Source of the DNA: DATDCY01 sp031406795 [NCBI: Candidatus Rokuibacteriota bacterium]
GTDB lineage: Bacteria; JAUVQV01
Assembly: GCA_031406795.1 (NCBI GenBank)
Contig: JANOHV010000023.1
Span: 1 to 53,612, forward strand
Direction of reading: 5' to 3'
DNA length: 53,612 nucleotides
How positions within the stretch are numbered: position 1 is the first letter of the stretch; the number at the start of each line of letters is the position of its first letter. The position numbers and the translations under genes are program-made. Under the pieces are notes generated by a model. That model was not told the DNA's origin, did not search any database, and saw only the letters and a list, made by a program, of their open reading frames with translations. This document shows positions 1 through 7,988 of this stretch, in pieces.

Positions 1-586
1 GCTCGCCGCGCTCGCCTGTCTCGGACTCGGGGTTTTCCCGCCGCTGGTCATCGACTGGATGGACGCGGTGACGGAGCAGCTGGTCGGCATGAAGATCGGT
101 TCGCCCGTCGCCGGCCTCGGCTGGCTCTGGCTCACGCCGATGGCTGCGCAGCGCGCTTCGTACTCGGGGGGGATCGTCTTTTTCGGGTTGCTGGTCAGCA
201 TCCCTGCGGTCTACCTGCTGCTGCACATCCGGCCCGGCTCCGTGCACCGTGTGCCGATCTGGGACTGCGGGTTCGAGAAACTCACGCCGCGCATGCAATA
301 CACCGGCACCGCCTTCGCGATGCCGCTGCGGCGGATCTTCGGGTTCCTGTTCGGCATCAAGGAGCGCATCCGGCCGCTCGCCCATCCCGGGCAGTCGGCC
401 TACCCCAGCCGGATCGGCTACTCGCTGCGGGTGCGCGACCGCGCCTGGAGCTGGTTCTACGCGCCGATCGCGCTGGCCTGCTTCGCCCTCGCGCGCCAGG
501 TCGGCCGGCTGCAGCAGGGGCGGATCCAGTCGTACCTGATCTATTCGTTCGTGACGATCATCGTGCTGCTGGTGTTCCTGCGATGA
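1..586 (+). CDS. hyfB: Hydrogenase-4 component B / NuoL-like membrane subunit, 3' part
   Basis: This gene is cut by the window edge: the reading frame is open from base 2 to the TGA at 584-586, giving about 194 residues. It is hydrophobic with a C-terminal segment (IPAVYLLLHI) followed by a soluble stretch containing WDCGFEKLTPRMQYTG, which resembles the C-terminus of HyfB/HycC antiporter-like subunits of group 4 hydrogenases. The last segment is again membrane-spanning. It overlaps the next gene by 4 bp (ATGA), and the downstream HyfC/E/F/G/I-type genes support the call. The subunit is expected to form a proton- or sodium-translocating channel in the inner membrane. The N-terminal antiporter core lies outside the window and could not be examined. 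Confidence 0.8.
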   Translation, partial: LAALACLGLGVFPPLVIDWMDAVTEQLVGMKIGSPVAGLGWLWLTPMAAQRASYSGGIVFFGLLVSIPAVYLLLHIRPGSVHRVPIWDCGFEKLTPRMQYTGTAFAMPLRRIFGFLFGIKERIRPLAHPGQSAYPSRIGYSLRVRDRAWSWFYAPIALACFALARQVGRLQQGRIQSYLIYSFVTIIVLLVFLR

Positions 587-1527
587 ACGCGTATCCCTTC
601 TTCCTCGAACTGCTCCAGTTGCTGGCGCTCGCGGCGATCGCGCCGCTGTTCGCCGGCTGGGTCAAGATGCTCAAGTGCTGGTCGCAGTCGCGCACGAGCC
701 CGGGGCTGCTCCAGCCGGTGCGGGATCTACGCAAGCTCTTCGGCAAAGACGTCCTGCTCGCCGAAAACGCCTCCTGGATCTTCCGCTTCACGCCGTACCT
801 GGTCTTCAGCACGGCCCTGCTCGCGGGGGGGATCATCCCGATCCTCTCCGTCGATCTGCCGCTGGCGCGCACCGCCGACGTCATCGTCTTCGTCGCGCTG
901 TTCGCGATCGCCCGCTTCTTCACGGCGCTCGCGGGGATGGACGTCGGCACCGCCTTCGGCGGCATGGGCTCGAGCCGGGAGATGACGATCGCCTCGCTGG
1001 CGGAGCCGGCGATGCTGATGGCGATCTTCACGATCTCGCTCGGCAGCGCCTCGACCTCGCTGGCGCAGATCGTCAGCAGCATCCAGTCCGGACAGCTGCT
1101 GCTGCGCCCGTCGTTCGCGTTCGCCATCCTCGCCTTCGTGCTCATCGCGCTGGCGGAGACCGGCAGAATCCCGGTCGACAACCCCGCGACGCACCTCGAA
1201 CTGACGATGATCCACGAGGCGATGATCCTGGAGTACTCCGGCCGGCACCTGGCCCTGATCGAGTGGGCCGGCATGATGAAGCTCTCGCTCTTCTGCTACC
1301 TCGGCATCGCCGCCTTCTTCCCCTGGGGCATCGCCGCTTCCCGCGACCTGCGGGCGCTGGCGCTGGCCTTCGGCGCCCTGGTGGCCAAACTCGCCGTGAT
1401 CGGCGCCGGCATCGTGCTGATCGAGACCGGGCTGGCCAAGATGCGGATCTTCCGGCTGACCGAATTCCTCGGCGCCGCCTTCCTGATGGCGACGCTGGGC
1501 ATGCTCTCCTTCTTCATCCTGGAGTGA
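583..1527 (+). CDS. hyfC: HyfC/HycD-like (NuoH-type) membrane subunit
   Basis: A 314-residue hydrophobic protein of the NuoH/HycD/HyfC family, the membrane anchor that joins the peripheral [FeS]/catalytic arm to the membrane arm. Family-like stretches include GWVKMLKCWSQSR with LRKLFGKD near residues 27-55, and ETGRIPVDNPATHLELTMIHE near residues 190-215, the charged loop typical of this subunit. About eight hydrophobic segments are visible. The ATG overlaps the stop of the preceding gene as ATGA, so translation is probably coupled. It belongs to the same operon as the antiporter-like and hydrogenase-like subunits around it. The length is normal for the family. Confidence 0.88.
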   Translation: MNAYPFFLELLQLLALAAIAPLFAGWVKMLKCWSQSRTSPGLLQPVRDLRKLFGKDVLLAENASWIFRFTPYLVFSTALLAGGIIPILSVDLPLARTADVIVFVALFAIARFFTALAGMDVGTAFGGMGSSREMTIASLAEPAMLMAIFTISLGSASTSLAQIVSSIQSGQLLLRPSFAFAILAFVLIALAETGRIPVDNPATHLELTMIHEAMILEYSGRHLALIEWAGMMKLSLFCYLGIAAFFPWGIAASRDLRALALAFGALVAKLAVIGAGIVLIETGLAKMRIFRLTEFLGAAFLMATLGMLSFFILE

Positions 1528-1529
1528 CG

Positions 1530-2195
1530 ATGAGCCTCGAACTGGCGGCCCGGATCAACAGCTTCCTCGCGGCGCTCGTGCTGCTGACCGCCTTCGCGAT
1601 GCTCGCGCAGCGGCGGTTGAACGGCCTGATCCACCTCTTCGCCTGGCAGGGGCTGCTGCTCTCGGTCAACACCGCGATCGTCGGTTTCGTCGCCTCACGT
1701 CACCACCTCTACATCTCCTCGCTCCTGACGCTCGGGCTCAAGGTCGTGCTGCTGCCGTACATCCTGCAGATGCTGATCCGCCGCCTGAAGATCCACAAGG
1801 AGATCGAGGTCGTCGTGAACGTCCCGATGACCATGATGATCGGCATCGCCCTCGTCGTCCTCTCCTACCACCTGACCGCGCCGATCATGGAGCTCTCCTC
1901 GATGGTCACCCGCTCGACGCTGGCCGTGGCCCTGGCGACCGTGCTGATCGGCCTGCTGATGATGATCACCCGGCGGCACGCGGTGACGCAGATCATCGGC
2001 TTTTTGGCCCTGGAGAACGGCCTGTTCTTCGCGGCCACGAGCGCGACGTACGGGATGCCGCTGGTCGTGGAACTCGGCGTCGCGCTCGACGTGCTGATCG
2101 CGGCCTTCATCTTCGGGATCTTCTTCTTTCACATCAGCGCGACGTTCGAGAGCCTGGACGTCGAACAGATGGCGCATCTGAAGGAAAACGACTGA
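1530..2195 (+). CDS. hyfE: HyfE-like membrane subunit (NuoK-type C-terminal part)
   Basis: A 221-residue protein, almost entirely membrane-spanning, with about six to seven hydrophobic segments. The C-terminal half (TQIIGFLALENGLFF then ELGVALDVLIAAFIFGIFFF) has the NuoK-like pattern of conserved Glu residues inside transmembrane helices, which is characteristic of HyfE. The ATG at 1530 is 2 bp after the hyfC stop and preceded by a GGAGTG stretch. The stop overlaps the next start by 1 bp (TGATG). Position between the HyfC-like and HyfF-like genes matches the Hyf order. It is expected to take part in ion translocation. Confidence 0.85.
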   Translation: MSLELAARINSFLAALVLLTAFAMLAQRRLNGLIHLFAWQGLLLSVNTAIVGFVASRHHLYISSLLTLGLKVVLLPYILQMLIRRLKIHKEIEVVVNVPMTMMIGIALVVLSYHLTAPIMELSSMVTRSTLAVALATVLIGLLMMITRRHAVTQIIGFLALENGLFFAATSATYGMPLVVELGVALDVLIAAFIFGIFFFHISATFESLDVEQMAHLKEND

Positions 2196-3655
2196 TGAGC
2201 GGCGCGCCCCTGCTGCTGCCCCTGCTGCTGGTCCCGCTCGCCGCCGCGGTCGCGCTGGCCATGGTCGGCGACCGCAGGTTCGCGCCCGAAATCAACATTT
2301 TCGGCTCGGCGGCGACCTTCGCCGCCGGCCTGGGTCTGGCGTTCCAGGTCTACGAGCGGGGCTCCTTCATGGCCGGGGGGGAGTTTTTCTTCGTCGACGC
2401 GTTCAACATCTACCTCGCGGTGCTGACCGCGTTCGTGTCGATGACGACGGCGATCTTCAGCCGGCGCTACATGCGGCGCGAGCGCGAGCACGGCCGGGTC
2501 GGCCACGGCGGCATGCGCTTCTACCACGCGATGTTCCAGCTCTTCATCTTCGCGATGCTGCTCTGCCTGCTGACCAACAACGTCGGCATCCTCTGGATCG
2601 CGATGGAGCTCGCCACCCTCTCGACCGTGCTGCTCGTCTCGCTGTACCGCACCCCGACCGCGATCGAGGCGGCGTGGAAGTACTTCATTCTCTGCGGTGT
2701 CGGCATCGCGCAGGCGCTCTTCGGCACCGTGCTGCTCTACTTCGCGGCCGAGAAGGTGCTCGGCGAGGGGGGCGACGCGCTGCTCTGGACCAACCTCAGC
2801 CGCGTCAGCGGCAGCCTGGAGCCGACGGTGCTCTCGCTCGCCTTCGTCTTTCTGATGGTCGGCTACGGCACGAAGGTCGGACTCGTGCCGTTGCACAACT
2901 GGCTGCCGGACGCTCACAGCGAGGGGCCGACCCCGATCTCCGCCGTGCTCTCCGGGCTGCTGCTGAACGTCGCGCTCTACGCCCTCGTGCGCTGCAAGGC
3001 GCTCGTCGACGGCGCCACGCGGACCCACCACGCCGGCGATATCATGATGGGCTTCGGCCTGCTCTCGATACTCGTTTCGGCGTTTTCCCTGTTGCGGCAG
3101 AAGGACATCAAGCGGATGTTCTCTTACTCTTCAATCGAGCACATGGGCATCGCGACTTTCGCCTTCGGCCTCGGCGGCCCGATCGCGACTTTCGGAGCGC
3201 TGCTGCACATGCTGATGCACAGTCTCGCCAAATCCTCGATCTTCTTCACCGTCGGCCACGCCTCGCAGATGCACGGCACCCAGGAGATGTCGCGCATCCG
3301 CGGCCTGTTCAAGGGCAACCCGCTCGTCGGCTGGGGTTTCATGCTCGGGGTCATGGCGATCATCGGGCTTCCCCCGTTCGGGGTCTTCACGAGCGAGTTT
3401 TTGATCCTCACGGCCACCATCAACGACGCCCCCGGGTGGGCGCCCTTTCTGCTGCTGGGCCTGGCGGTGGCCTTCGCGGCACTGCTCAGACGAGTGCAGC
3501 CGATGGTCTCCGGCGCGCCACCCCCCTGGCAGCAGCCGCTGCAGGCGGCGCACGTGCCGGTGATCCTGCATCTGGTTCTCGTGCTGCTGGTCGGCCTCTC
3601 CCTGCCGGCCTTCCTGAACGACTGGTTCGTCACCGCGGCGAGGTTGCTGAAATGA
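2195..3655 (+). CDS. hyfF: HyfF-like antiporter-type (NuoM/NuoN-like) membrane subunit
   Basis: A 486-residue antiporter-like membrane protein of the NuoL/M/N family, closest in context to HyfF. Visible signatures are MELATLSTVLLVSLYRT near residue 140, YGTKVGLVPLHNWLPDAHSEGPTPIS near residues 225-250 (the Lys/His/Asp/Ser-Glu motif common to these subunits), and RMFSYSSIEHMG near residue 310, all associated with the ion channel. More than ten hydrophobic segments are present. The gene overlaps hyfE by 1 bp and the next gene by 4 bp (ATGA at 3652). Length is typical of the family. It is the second ion-pumping subunit of this complex, alongside HyfB. Confidence 0.9.
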   Translation: MSGAPLLLPLLLVPLAAAVALAMVGDRRFAPEINIFGSAATFAAGLGLAFQVYERGSFMAGGEFFFVDAFNIYLAVLTAFVSMTTAIFSRRYMRREREHGRVGHGGMRFYHAMFQLFIFAMLLCLLTNNVGILWIAMELATLSTVLLVSLYRTPTAIEAAWKYFILCGVGIAQALFGTVLLYFAAEKVLGEGGDALLWTNLSRVSGSLEPTVLSLAFVFLMVGYGTKVGLVPLHNWLPDAHSEGPTPISAVLSGLLLNVALYALVRCKALVDGATRTHHAGDIMMGFGLLSILVSAFSLLRQKDIKRMFSYSSIEHMGIATFAFGLGGPIATFGALLHMLMHSLAKSSIFFTVGHASQMHGTQEMSRIRGLFKGNPLVGWGFMLGVMAIIGLPPFGVFTSEFLILTATINDAPGWAPFLLLGLAVAFAALLRRVQPMVSGAPPPWQQPLQAAHVPVILHLVLVLLVGLSLPAFLNDWFVTAARLLK

Positions 3656-5232
3656 GCCGTCTTTTCCGGCTGCTCAAGGCGGCTTTCGGCGACTAGGTCC
3701 GCGCCGACGCGCGGCAGTTCCCCGCCGCCGTCGTCGCCTGCGTGCTGCCGCGCGAGCGTTTTGCCGACGCCGCGCGGGAGTTGAAGAAGGCGCACGCGCT
3801 GCTGGTCGCGGAGTGGACGACCGACGAGACCGCCTTCGGGCGCGGCTACGGCGTCTACGCCTGCTTTCGCTGGGCGAAGGACTGCGTGATCGTCAAGTCG
3901 GGGCTGCCCGCGGACGACCCGTCGTTCCCGACGCTGACGACGAGCTACGCCCCGGCCTTCCGCTTCGAGCGGCAGATGCACAGCCTGATGGGCGTGGTGC
4001 CCGCGGGACACCCCGACCTGCGGCCGTGGATCGCCTTCGAGGACTGGCCGGCCGGCGCGTTTCCGCTGCGCAAGTCGTTCGACGCCGCGCAGCCGCTGAC
4101 CCGTGGCAGCGGCGACTACGCCTGGATCAGGGCCGAAGGGGAGGGCGTCTACGAGATTCCCGTCGGCCCCGTGCACGCGGGGATCATCGAGCCGGGGCAT
4201 TTTCGCTTCCAGGCGGTCGGCGAGGACGTCGTGAACCTCGAGGAGCGTCTCGGCTACGTCCACAAGGGGATCGAGAAGCGATTCGAGTCCCTGCCGTGGG
4301 GGCAGGGGCACCGGCTGGCCGGCCGGGTCTCGGGGGACACGACGGTCGCTCACGCGCTGGGTTACTGCCTGGCGCTCGAAGCTATGAGCGGCTGCGCGGT
4401 GCCGGAGCGGGCGCACTGGATCCGCGCGCTGCTGCTGGAGCGCGAGCGGATCGCGAACCACTGCGGGGACCTGGGCGCGATCGCCAACGACGCCGCGTTC
4501 GCCTTTCTCTGGTATCAGCTGGCGCGCCTCAAGGAGACGATGCTGCGAACCAACCGGGCGCTCTTCGGTCACCGGTTCATGATGGAGAGCGTCGTGCCGG
4601 GAGGGGTGGCGGGCGACCTGACGGGGGAAGGGCGGACAACCATCGAGAGCGAGCTCGCGGGCCTGCTCGTGGAATTCGAGCGCCTGGTCACCATCTACGA
4701 CGACAACGCCTCGCTCGAGGACCGGGTGCGCCAAACCGGCGTGCTCTCCCCGAAGCAGGCCCTCGACCTGTGCGTCGTCGGCGTCGTGGCCCGGGCGAGC
4801 GGCATCAACCACGACGCGCGCGTTTTCCACCCGTTCCCGCCCTACGACCGTCCGGAGGAGATCGAGCTTGATGTCCCGGTGCTGGTGAGCGGCGACGTGC
4901 ACGCCCGCGCCTGGGTCCGGGTGCTCGAGGTCCGGGAATCCGTGCGGCTGTTGCGCTACATCCTGGCGAATCTCCCCGACGGCCCGGTTCTGGCGCCGCT
5001 CCCCGCGCCGCCGCCGGGGGTCGCCGGATTCGCCGCGGTCGAGGGCTGGCGCGGCGAGATCGTCTACTGGCTGCAGTCGGGCCCCGGCGGTGAGGTCAAC
5101 CGCTGCATGGTGCGCGATCCCTCCGCGCTGAACTGGGTCGCTCTGGAGCAGGCGGTGCCGGGAAACATCGTCCCGGATTTCCCACTCTGCAACAAGAGTT
5201 TCAACCAGTCCTACTCGGGGCATGACCTTTGA
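3652..5232 (+). CDS. hyfG: Hydrogenase-like large subunit (NuoCD/HyfG type) lacking Ni ligands; in-frame UAG at codon 15
   Basis: The frame starts with an ATG overlapping the hyfF stop (ATGA) and reads MSRLFRLLKAAFGD before a TAG at 3694-3696. The same frame then continues without a break for 512 codons. A GTG at 3742 could restart translation (496 residues). The N-terminal 150 residues resemble a NuoC domain and the rest a NuoD/HycE large subunit. Where hydrogenases carry RxCGxC there is RVSGDTTVAH, and the C-terminal DPCxxC is replaced by [11 protein letters not shown], so none of the four Ni-binding cysteines is visible. That matches energy-converting hydrogenase-related (Ehr) complexes rather than a true H2-evolving enzyme. 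The TAG could be a nonsense mutation, an assembly error (CAG to TAG) or true recoding. Confidence 0.85.
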
Positions 5233-5801
5233 TACGAATTCTCAAGCACATCTTTCGGACCGGGATCGTCACCGAGGCGCTGCCCGATGAGATCGAGGAG
5301 GAGATCCGGCGGATCGGGACGCGCCTCGAGGCCGGCATCGCGCGGCGTTTCCGCGGCAGCCTCGCGATCAGGCACGTCGACGCCGGTTCGTGCAACGGCT
5401 GCGAACTGGAGATCCACGCGATGAACAACCCGCTCTACAACTGCGAGCGCTTCGGCATGCACTTCACCGCTTCGCCGCGATTCGCCGATCTGCTGCTCGT
5501 GACCGGGCCGGTCGCCTTCAACATGGAGATCGCGCTGCGGCGGACCTACGCCGCGACACCGGGGCCGAAACTCGTCGTCGCGGTGGGCGACTGCGGGCGC
5601 GACGGCGGCATCTTCGGCACCAGCTACGCCTCCCTCGGCGGTGTCGCCAATGTGATACCGGTCGACGTCGTCGTCCCGGGTTGTCCGCCGACCCCGGTCG
5701 CCCTGCTGCACGGGATACTCGCCGCGGTGGAGGGCGGGCAGGGATCGTCCGCCCAGGGTGGGGCGATGCAGGTCCCCTCGCCCGGGGAGCGGCGGGCATG
5801 A
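5229..5801 (+). CDS. hyfI: NuoB/HyfI-like [4Fe-4S] small subunit
   Basis: A 190-residue soluble subunit of the NuoB/HyfI family, which binds the [4Fe-4S] cluster (N2-equivalent) next to the large subunit. The ligand pattern is present: [10 protein letters not shown] near residues 52-61, VGDCGRDGG near residue 118, and VPGCPPTPV near residue 148. The start is TTG and overlaps the preceding TGA as TTGA, consistent with the overlapping junctions elsewhere in this operon. The last 20 residues are Gly/Ser-rich and look non-conserved. The intact cluster motif indicates an electron-transferring complex even though the large subunit has lost its Ni ligands. The stop overlaps queC by 4 bp. Confidence 0.9.
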   Translation: MIRILKHIFRTGIVTEALPDEIEEEIRRIGTRLEAGIARRFRGSLAIRHVDAGSCNGCELEIHAMNNPLYNCERFGMHFTASPRFADLLLVTGPVAFNMEIALRRTYAATPGPKLVVAVGDCGRDGGIFGTSYASLGGVANVIPVDVVVPGCPPTPVALLHGILAAVEGGQGSSAQGGAMQVPSPGERRA

Positions 5802-6487
5802 GCAAGAAGGCGGTCGTGCTGCTCAGCGGCGGCCTCGACTCCGCGACGACGCTGGCGATCGCCGCCCAGCGCGGCTTCCAGCCGCACACGCTGAGTTTCG
5901 ACTACGGCCAGCGTCACCGCTGCGAACTCGCCGCGGGGCGCCGCGTAGCGGAGCGGCTCGGCTCGGTCGAGCACAAGCTCGTGCGGATCGACCTGCGCGC
6001 CATCGGCGGCTCCGCGCTGACGGAGGAGATCGCCGTGCCCAAGGGCCGCCCGCTCGACGACGGCATCCCGGTGACCTACGTCCCGGCGCGCAACACGATC
6101 TTCCTGTCGGTCGCGCTGGCCTGGGCCGAGGTGCTTGGGTCGCAGGACATCTTCATCGGCGTCAACGCGCTCGACTACAGCGGCTACCCCGACTGTCGGG
6201 AGGAGTACCTGCGCGCGTTCCAGGCCATGGCCGACCTGGCGACGCGCGCCGGCGTCGAGGGCCGCCAGAGACTGACGGTGCACGCGCCGCTGATCAGCAT
6301 GACCAAGGCCGAGATCATCCGCCACGGGGTCGCCCTCGGCGTGGATTACGCGCTGACGCACTCCTGCTACGACCCCGACGAGGAAGGCAACCCGTGCGGA
6401 CGCTGCGACTCCTGTGTGCTGAGGCGCAACGGCTTTCGGGAGGCAGGGCTCGTCGATCCTCTGGCGTACCCGGGTGAGCCTCAGTGA
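5798..6487 (+). CDS. queC: 7-cyano-7-deazaguanine synthase
   Basis: QueC converts 7-carboxy-7-deazaguanine to preQ0 with ATP and ammonia, a cytosolic step of queuosine synthesis. The PP-loop ATP-binding motif SGGLDS is at residues 10-15, and the zinc-binding cysteines are seen near the C-terminus in [19 protein letters not shown]. The 229-residue length is normal. The ATG at 5798 overlaps the previous stop as ATGA, and the stop overlaps queE as GTGA, so it sits at a junction between the membrane complex and the queuosine genes. The adjoining queE, queD and queF complete the preQ1 branch apart from folE. Confidence 0.97.
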   Translation: MSKKAVVLLSGGLDSATTLAIAAQRGFQPHTLSFDYGQRHRCELAAGRRVAERLGSVEHKLVRIDLRAIGGSALTEEIAVPKGRPLDDGIPVTYVPARNTIFLSVALAWAEVLGSQDIFIGVNALDYSGYPDCREEYLRAFQAMADLATRAGVEGRQRLTVHAPLISMTKAEIIRHGVALGVDYALTHSCYDPDEEGNPCGRCDSCVLRRNGFREAGLVDPLAYPGEPQ

Positions 6488-7119
6488 GCTACCGGGTCAA
6501 GGAGCTGTTCTACTCCCTGCAGGGCGAGGGGGTGCGGGCCGGCCGGGCTGCGGTCTTCTGCCGCTTCGCCGGCTGCAACCTCTGGTCCGGGCGGGAGGCG
6601 GACCGCGCGCAAGCCCGCTGCCGCGTCTGCGACACCGACTTCGTCGGGACCGACGGCGCCGGCGGCGGCGTCTACCGTACGGCCGGCGAGCTGGCGGCAG
6701 CGGCGCGCCGGTTGTGGCCCGACGCGCCCGGTGCGCGCCCGTACGTCGTCTGCACGGGCGGAGAGCCGCTGCTGCAGATGGACGCTCCACTCGTCGCGGC
6801 GCTGCACGATGCCGGTTTCGAGATCGGCATCGAGACGAACGGCACCCTCGCACCGCCTCCCGGGATCGACTGGGTCTGCGTCAGTCCCAAGGCTGGCACC
6901 GAGCTCGTCGCGCGCCGGGGAGACGAGCTCAAGCTCCTCTATCCGCAGCAGGGGGTGGATCCCGCGCATTTTCTGAACCTGGCCTTCGAGCACTTCTCGC
7001 TGCAGCCGGTGGACGGGCCGGACCGCGCAGACGCGACGCGGCAGGCGCTGGGCTATTGCCTCGCCAACCCCCGTTGGCGGCTGAGCCTGCAACTCCACAA
7101 GATCCTGGACATCCGGTAG
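6484..7119 (+). CDS. queE: 7-carboxy-7-deazaguanine synthase (radical SAM)
   Basis: QueE is a radical SAM enzyme that turns 6-carboxy-tetrahydropterin into 7-carboxy-7-deazaguanine. The sequence begins with the family signature around [11 protein letters not shown], and the cluster-binding cysteines are C31, C46 and C49, i.e. CX14CX2C with CDTDF following. This is the expanded spacing known for one branch of QueE rather than the usual CX3CX2[10 protein letters not shown] and a GIETNG motif follow as expected for SAM and substrate binding. The start is GTG at 6484, overlapping the queC stop. Length (211 residues) is normal. A 57-bp gap then separates it from queD. Confidence 0.95.
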   Translation: MSYRVKELFYSLQGEGVRAGRAAVFCRFAGCNLWSGREADRAQARCRVCDTDFVGTDGAGGGVYRTAGELAAAARRLWPDAPGARPYVVCTGGEPLLQMDAPLVAALHDAGFEIGIETNGTLAPPPGIDWVCVSPKAGTELVARRGDELKLLYPQQGVDPAHFLNLAFEHFSLQPVDGPDRADATRQALGYCLANPRWRLSLQLHKILDIR

Positions 7120-7162
7120 CAGACCGCCGAGAAGCGCCCATCTGTGTAGTTCGACAACCTGT

Positions 7163-7168
7163 TAGAAT
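7163..7168 (+). promoter_or_regulatory. -10 element (TAGAAT) just before queD
   Basis: TAGAAT matches the TATAAT consensus at five of six positions and ends 8 nt before the queD ATG at 7177. No convincing -35 is visible 16-18 nt upstream. No Shine-Dalgarno sequence precedes the ATG, so transcription would begin at or next to the start codon. This suggests that queD can be expressed from a leaderless mRNA, although it may also be read through from queE. Confidence 0.4.
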
Positions 7169-7176
7169 ATGCCCAA

Positions 7177-7539
7177 ATGGAAATTTATCAGGATTTTACG
7201 ATCGAGGCCGGGCACCGGCTGCCGCTCGTTCCCGCGGGGCACGGTTGCGGTCGCCGACACGGGCATTCCTTCCGCATCCGCATCTGCCTGGAAGGCCGCA
7301 TCGACCCGCAGACCGGCTGGGTGGTCGATTTCGCCGAGATCGCGGCGGCCTTCGCGCCGCTGCGCGAACAGCTCGATCACGCGGAGCTCAACGGGATTTC
7401 CGGCCTGGAAAACCCGACAAGCGAGCATCTGGCCGTCTGGATCTGGGAGCGGCTGCGCCCGCGCCTGCCCGGCCTCTCGCGCGTCGAGATTGCGGAGACC
7501 GCCGCGAGCGGCTGCGTCTACCGCGGCGAAGGTGGGTGA
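7177..7539 (+). CDS. queD: 6-carboxy-5,6,7,8-tetrahydropterin synthase
   Basis: QueD makes 6-carboxy-tetrahydropterin from dihydroneopterin triphosphate, the substrate of QueE. Zinc ligands H13, H28 and H30 (RRHGHSF) and the catalytic Cys24 (GHGCG) are present. The closing ETAASGCVY matches the conserved C-terminal Glu region of the 6-pyruvoyl-tetrahydropterin synthase fold. The 120-residue length is normal. The chosen ATG has no ribosome-binding site but lies 8 nt after a TAGAAT -10 element. An overlapping frame starting at 7169 has no family similarity and was not used. queF follows after 3 bp. Confidence 0.94.
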   Translation: MEIYQDFTIEAGHRLPLVPAGHGCGRRHGHSFRIRICLEGRIDPQTGWVVDFAEIAAAFAPLREQLDHAELNGISGLENPTSEHLAVWIWERLRPRLPGLSRVEIAETAASGCVYRGEGG

Positions 7540-7542
7540 GCC

Positions 7543-7968
7543 GTGATCGAGGCGGAAGGACGGCGGTTCGCGTTCGCCGACGAGTCGCAGATCCGCCCGG
7601 ATTTCCTCGAGACTTTCTCCTTCGGCAGCCCGGAGCAGTACATCATGACCGAGACCCGGGAGTTCAGCGCGGTCTGCCCCTTCAGCGGCCTGCCCGACCT
7701 GGGGCTGCTCAGGATCGAGTATCATCCCGCGGGGGGGCGCTGCGTCGAGCTCAAGAGCCTGAAGTATTACCTGGTCAGCTTCCGCAACGTCGGGATCTTT
7801 CAGGAGGCGGCGACGCGGCGCATCTATGACGACCTGCGCCGGGCGCTCGGCACGGAGCGCCTGCGGGTGACCACGGTCTACAACACCCGCGGCGGGTTCG
7901 ACACGACCTGCGTCGAGGGTTCGCTCGAGCGCGCCGGGCCCCGGCGTTCCCCGCGCCCCACTCCCTGA
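7543..7968 (+). CDS. queF: NADPH-dependent preQ0 reductase
   Basis: QueF reduces the nitrile of preQ0 to preQ1 with NADPH. The sequence has the catalytic Cys45 in [10 protein letters not shown] with Asp52, and the family hallmark [20 protein letters not shown] (here near residues 69-88). At 141 residues it is the short unimodular type. The start is GTG at 7543, 3 bp after queD. The C-terminal 15 residues are Arg/Pro-rich and appear non-conserved. Together with queC, queE and queD this gives the whole path from dihydroneopterin triphosphate to preQ1 in one place. Confidence 0.95.
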   Translation: MIEAEGRRFAFADESQIRPDFLETFSFGSPEQYIMTETREFSAVCPFSGLPDLGLLRIEYHPAGGRCVELKSLKYYLVSFRNVGIFQEAATRRIYDDLRRALGTERLRVTTVYNTRGGFDTTCVEGSLERAGPRRSPRPTP

Positions 7969-7988
7969 ACATGGCCTGAAGGGGTGGC

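Noticed and set aside
3694-3696. Pyrrolysine insertion at the UAG in hyfG
   Set aside because: No Pyl genes are visible here, the position is in a non-catalytic N-terminus, and a CAG-to-TAG change is simpler.
3124-5223. A 699-codon open frame on the minus strand opposite hyfF and hyfG
   Set aside because: It is a shadow of the GC-rich plus-strand genes. Its translation is low-complexity Arg/Gly/Pro/His sequence without any family motif, and the plus-strand genes are clear.
7169-7546. Alternative 125-codon frame over queD
   Set aside because: Its translation is Arg/Pro/Ser-rich with no motif, whereas the 7177 frame is a clear QueD.
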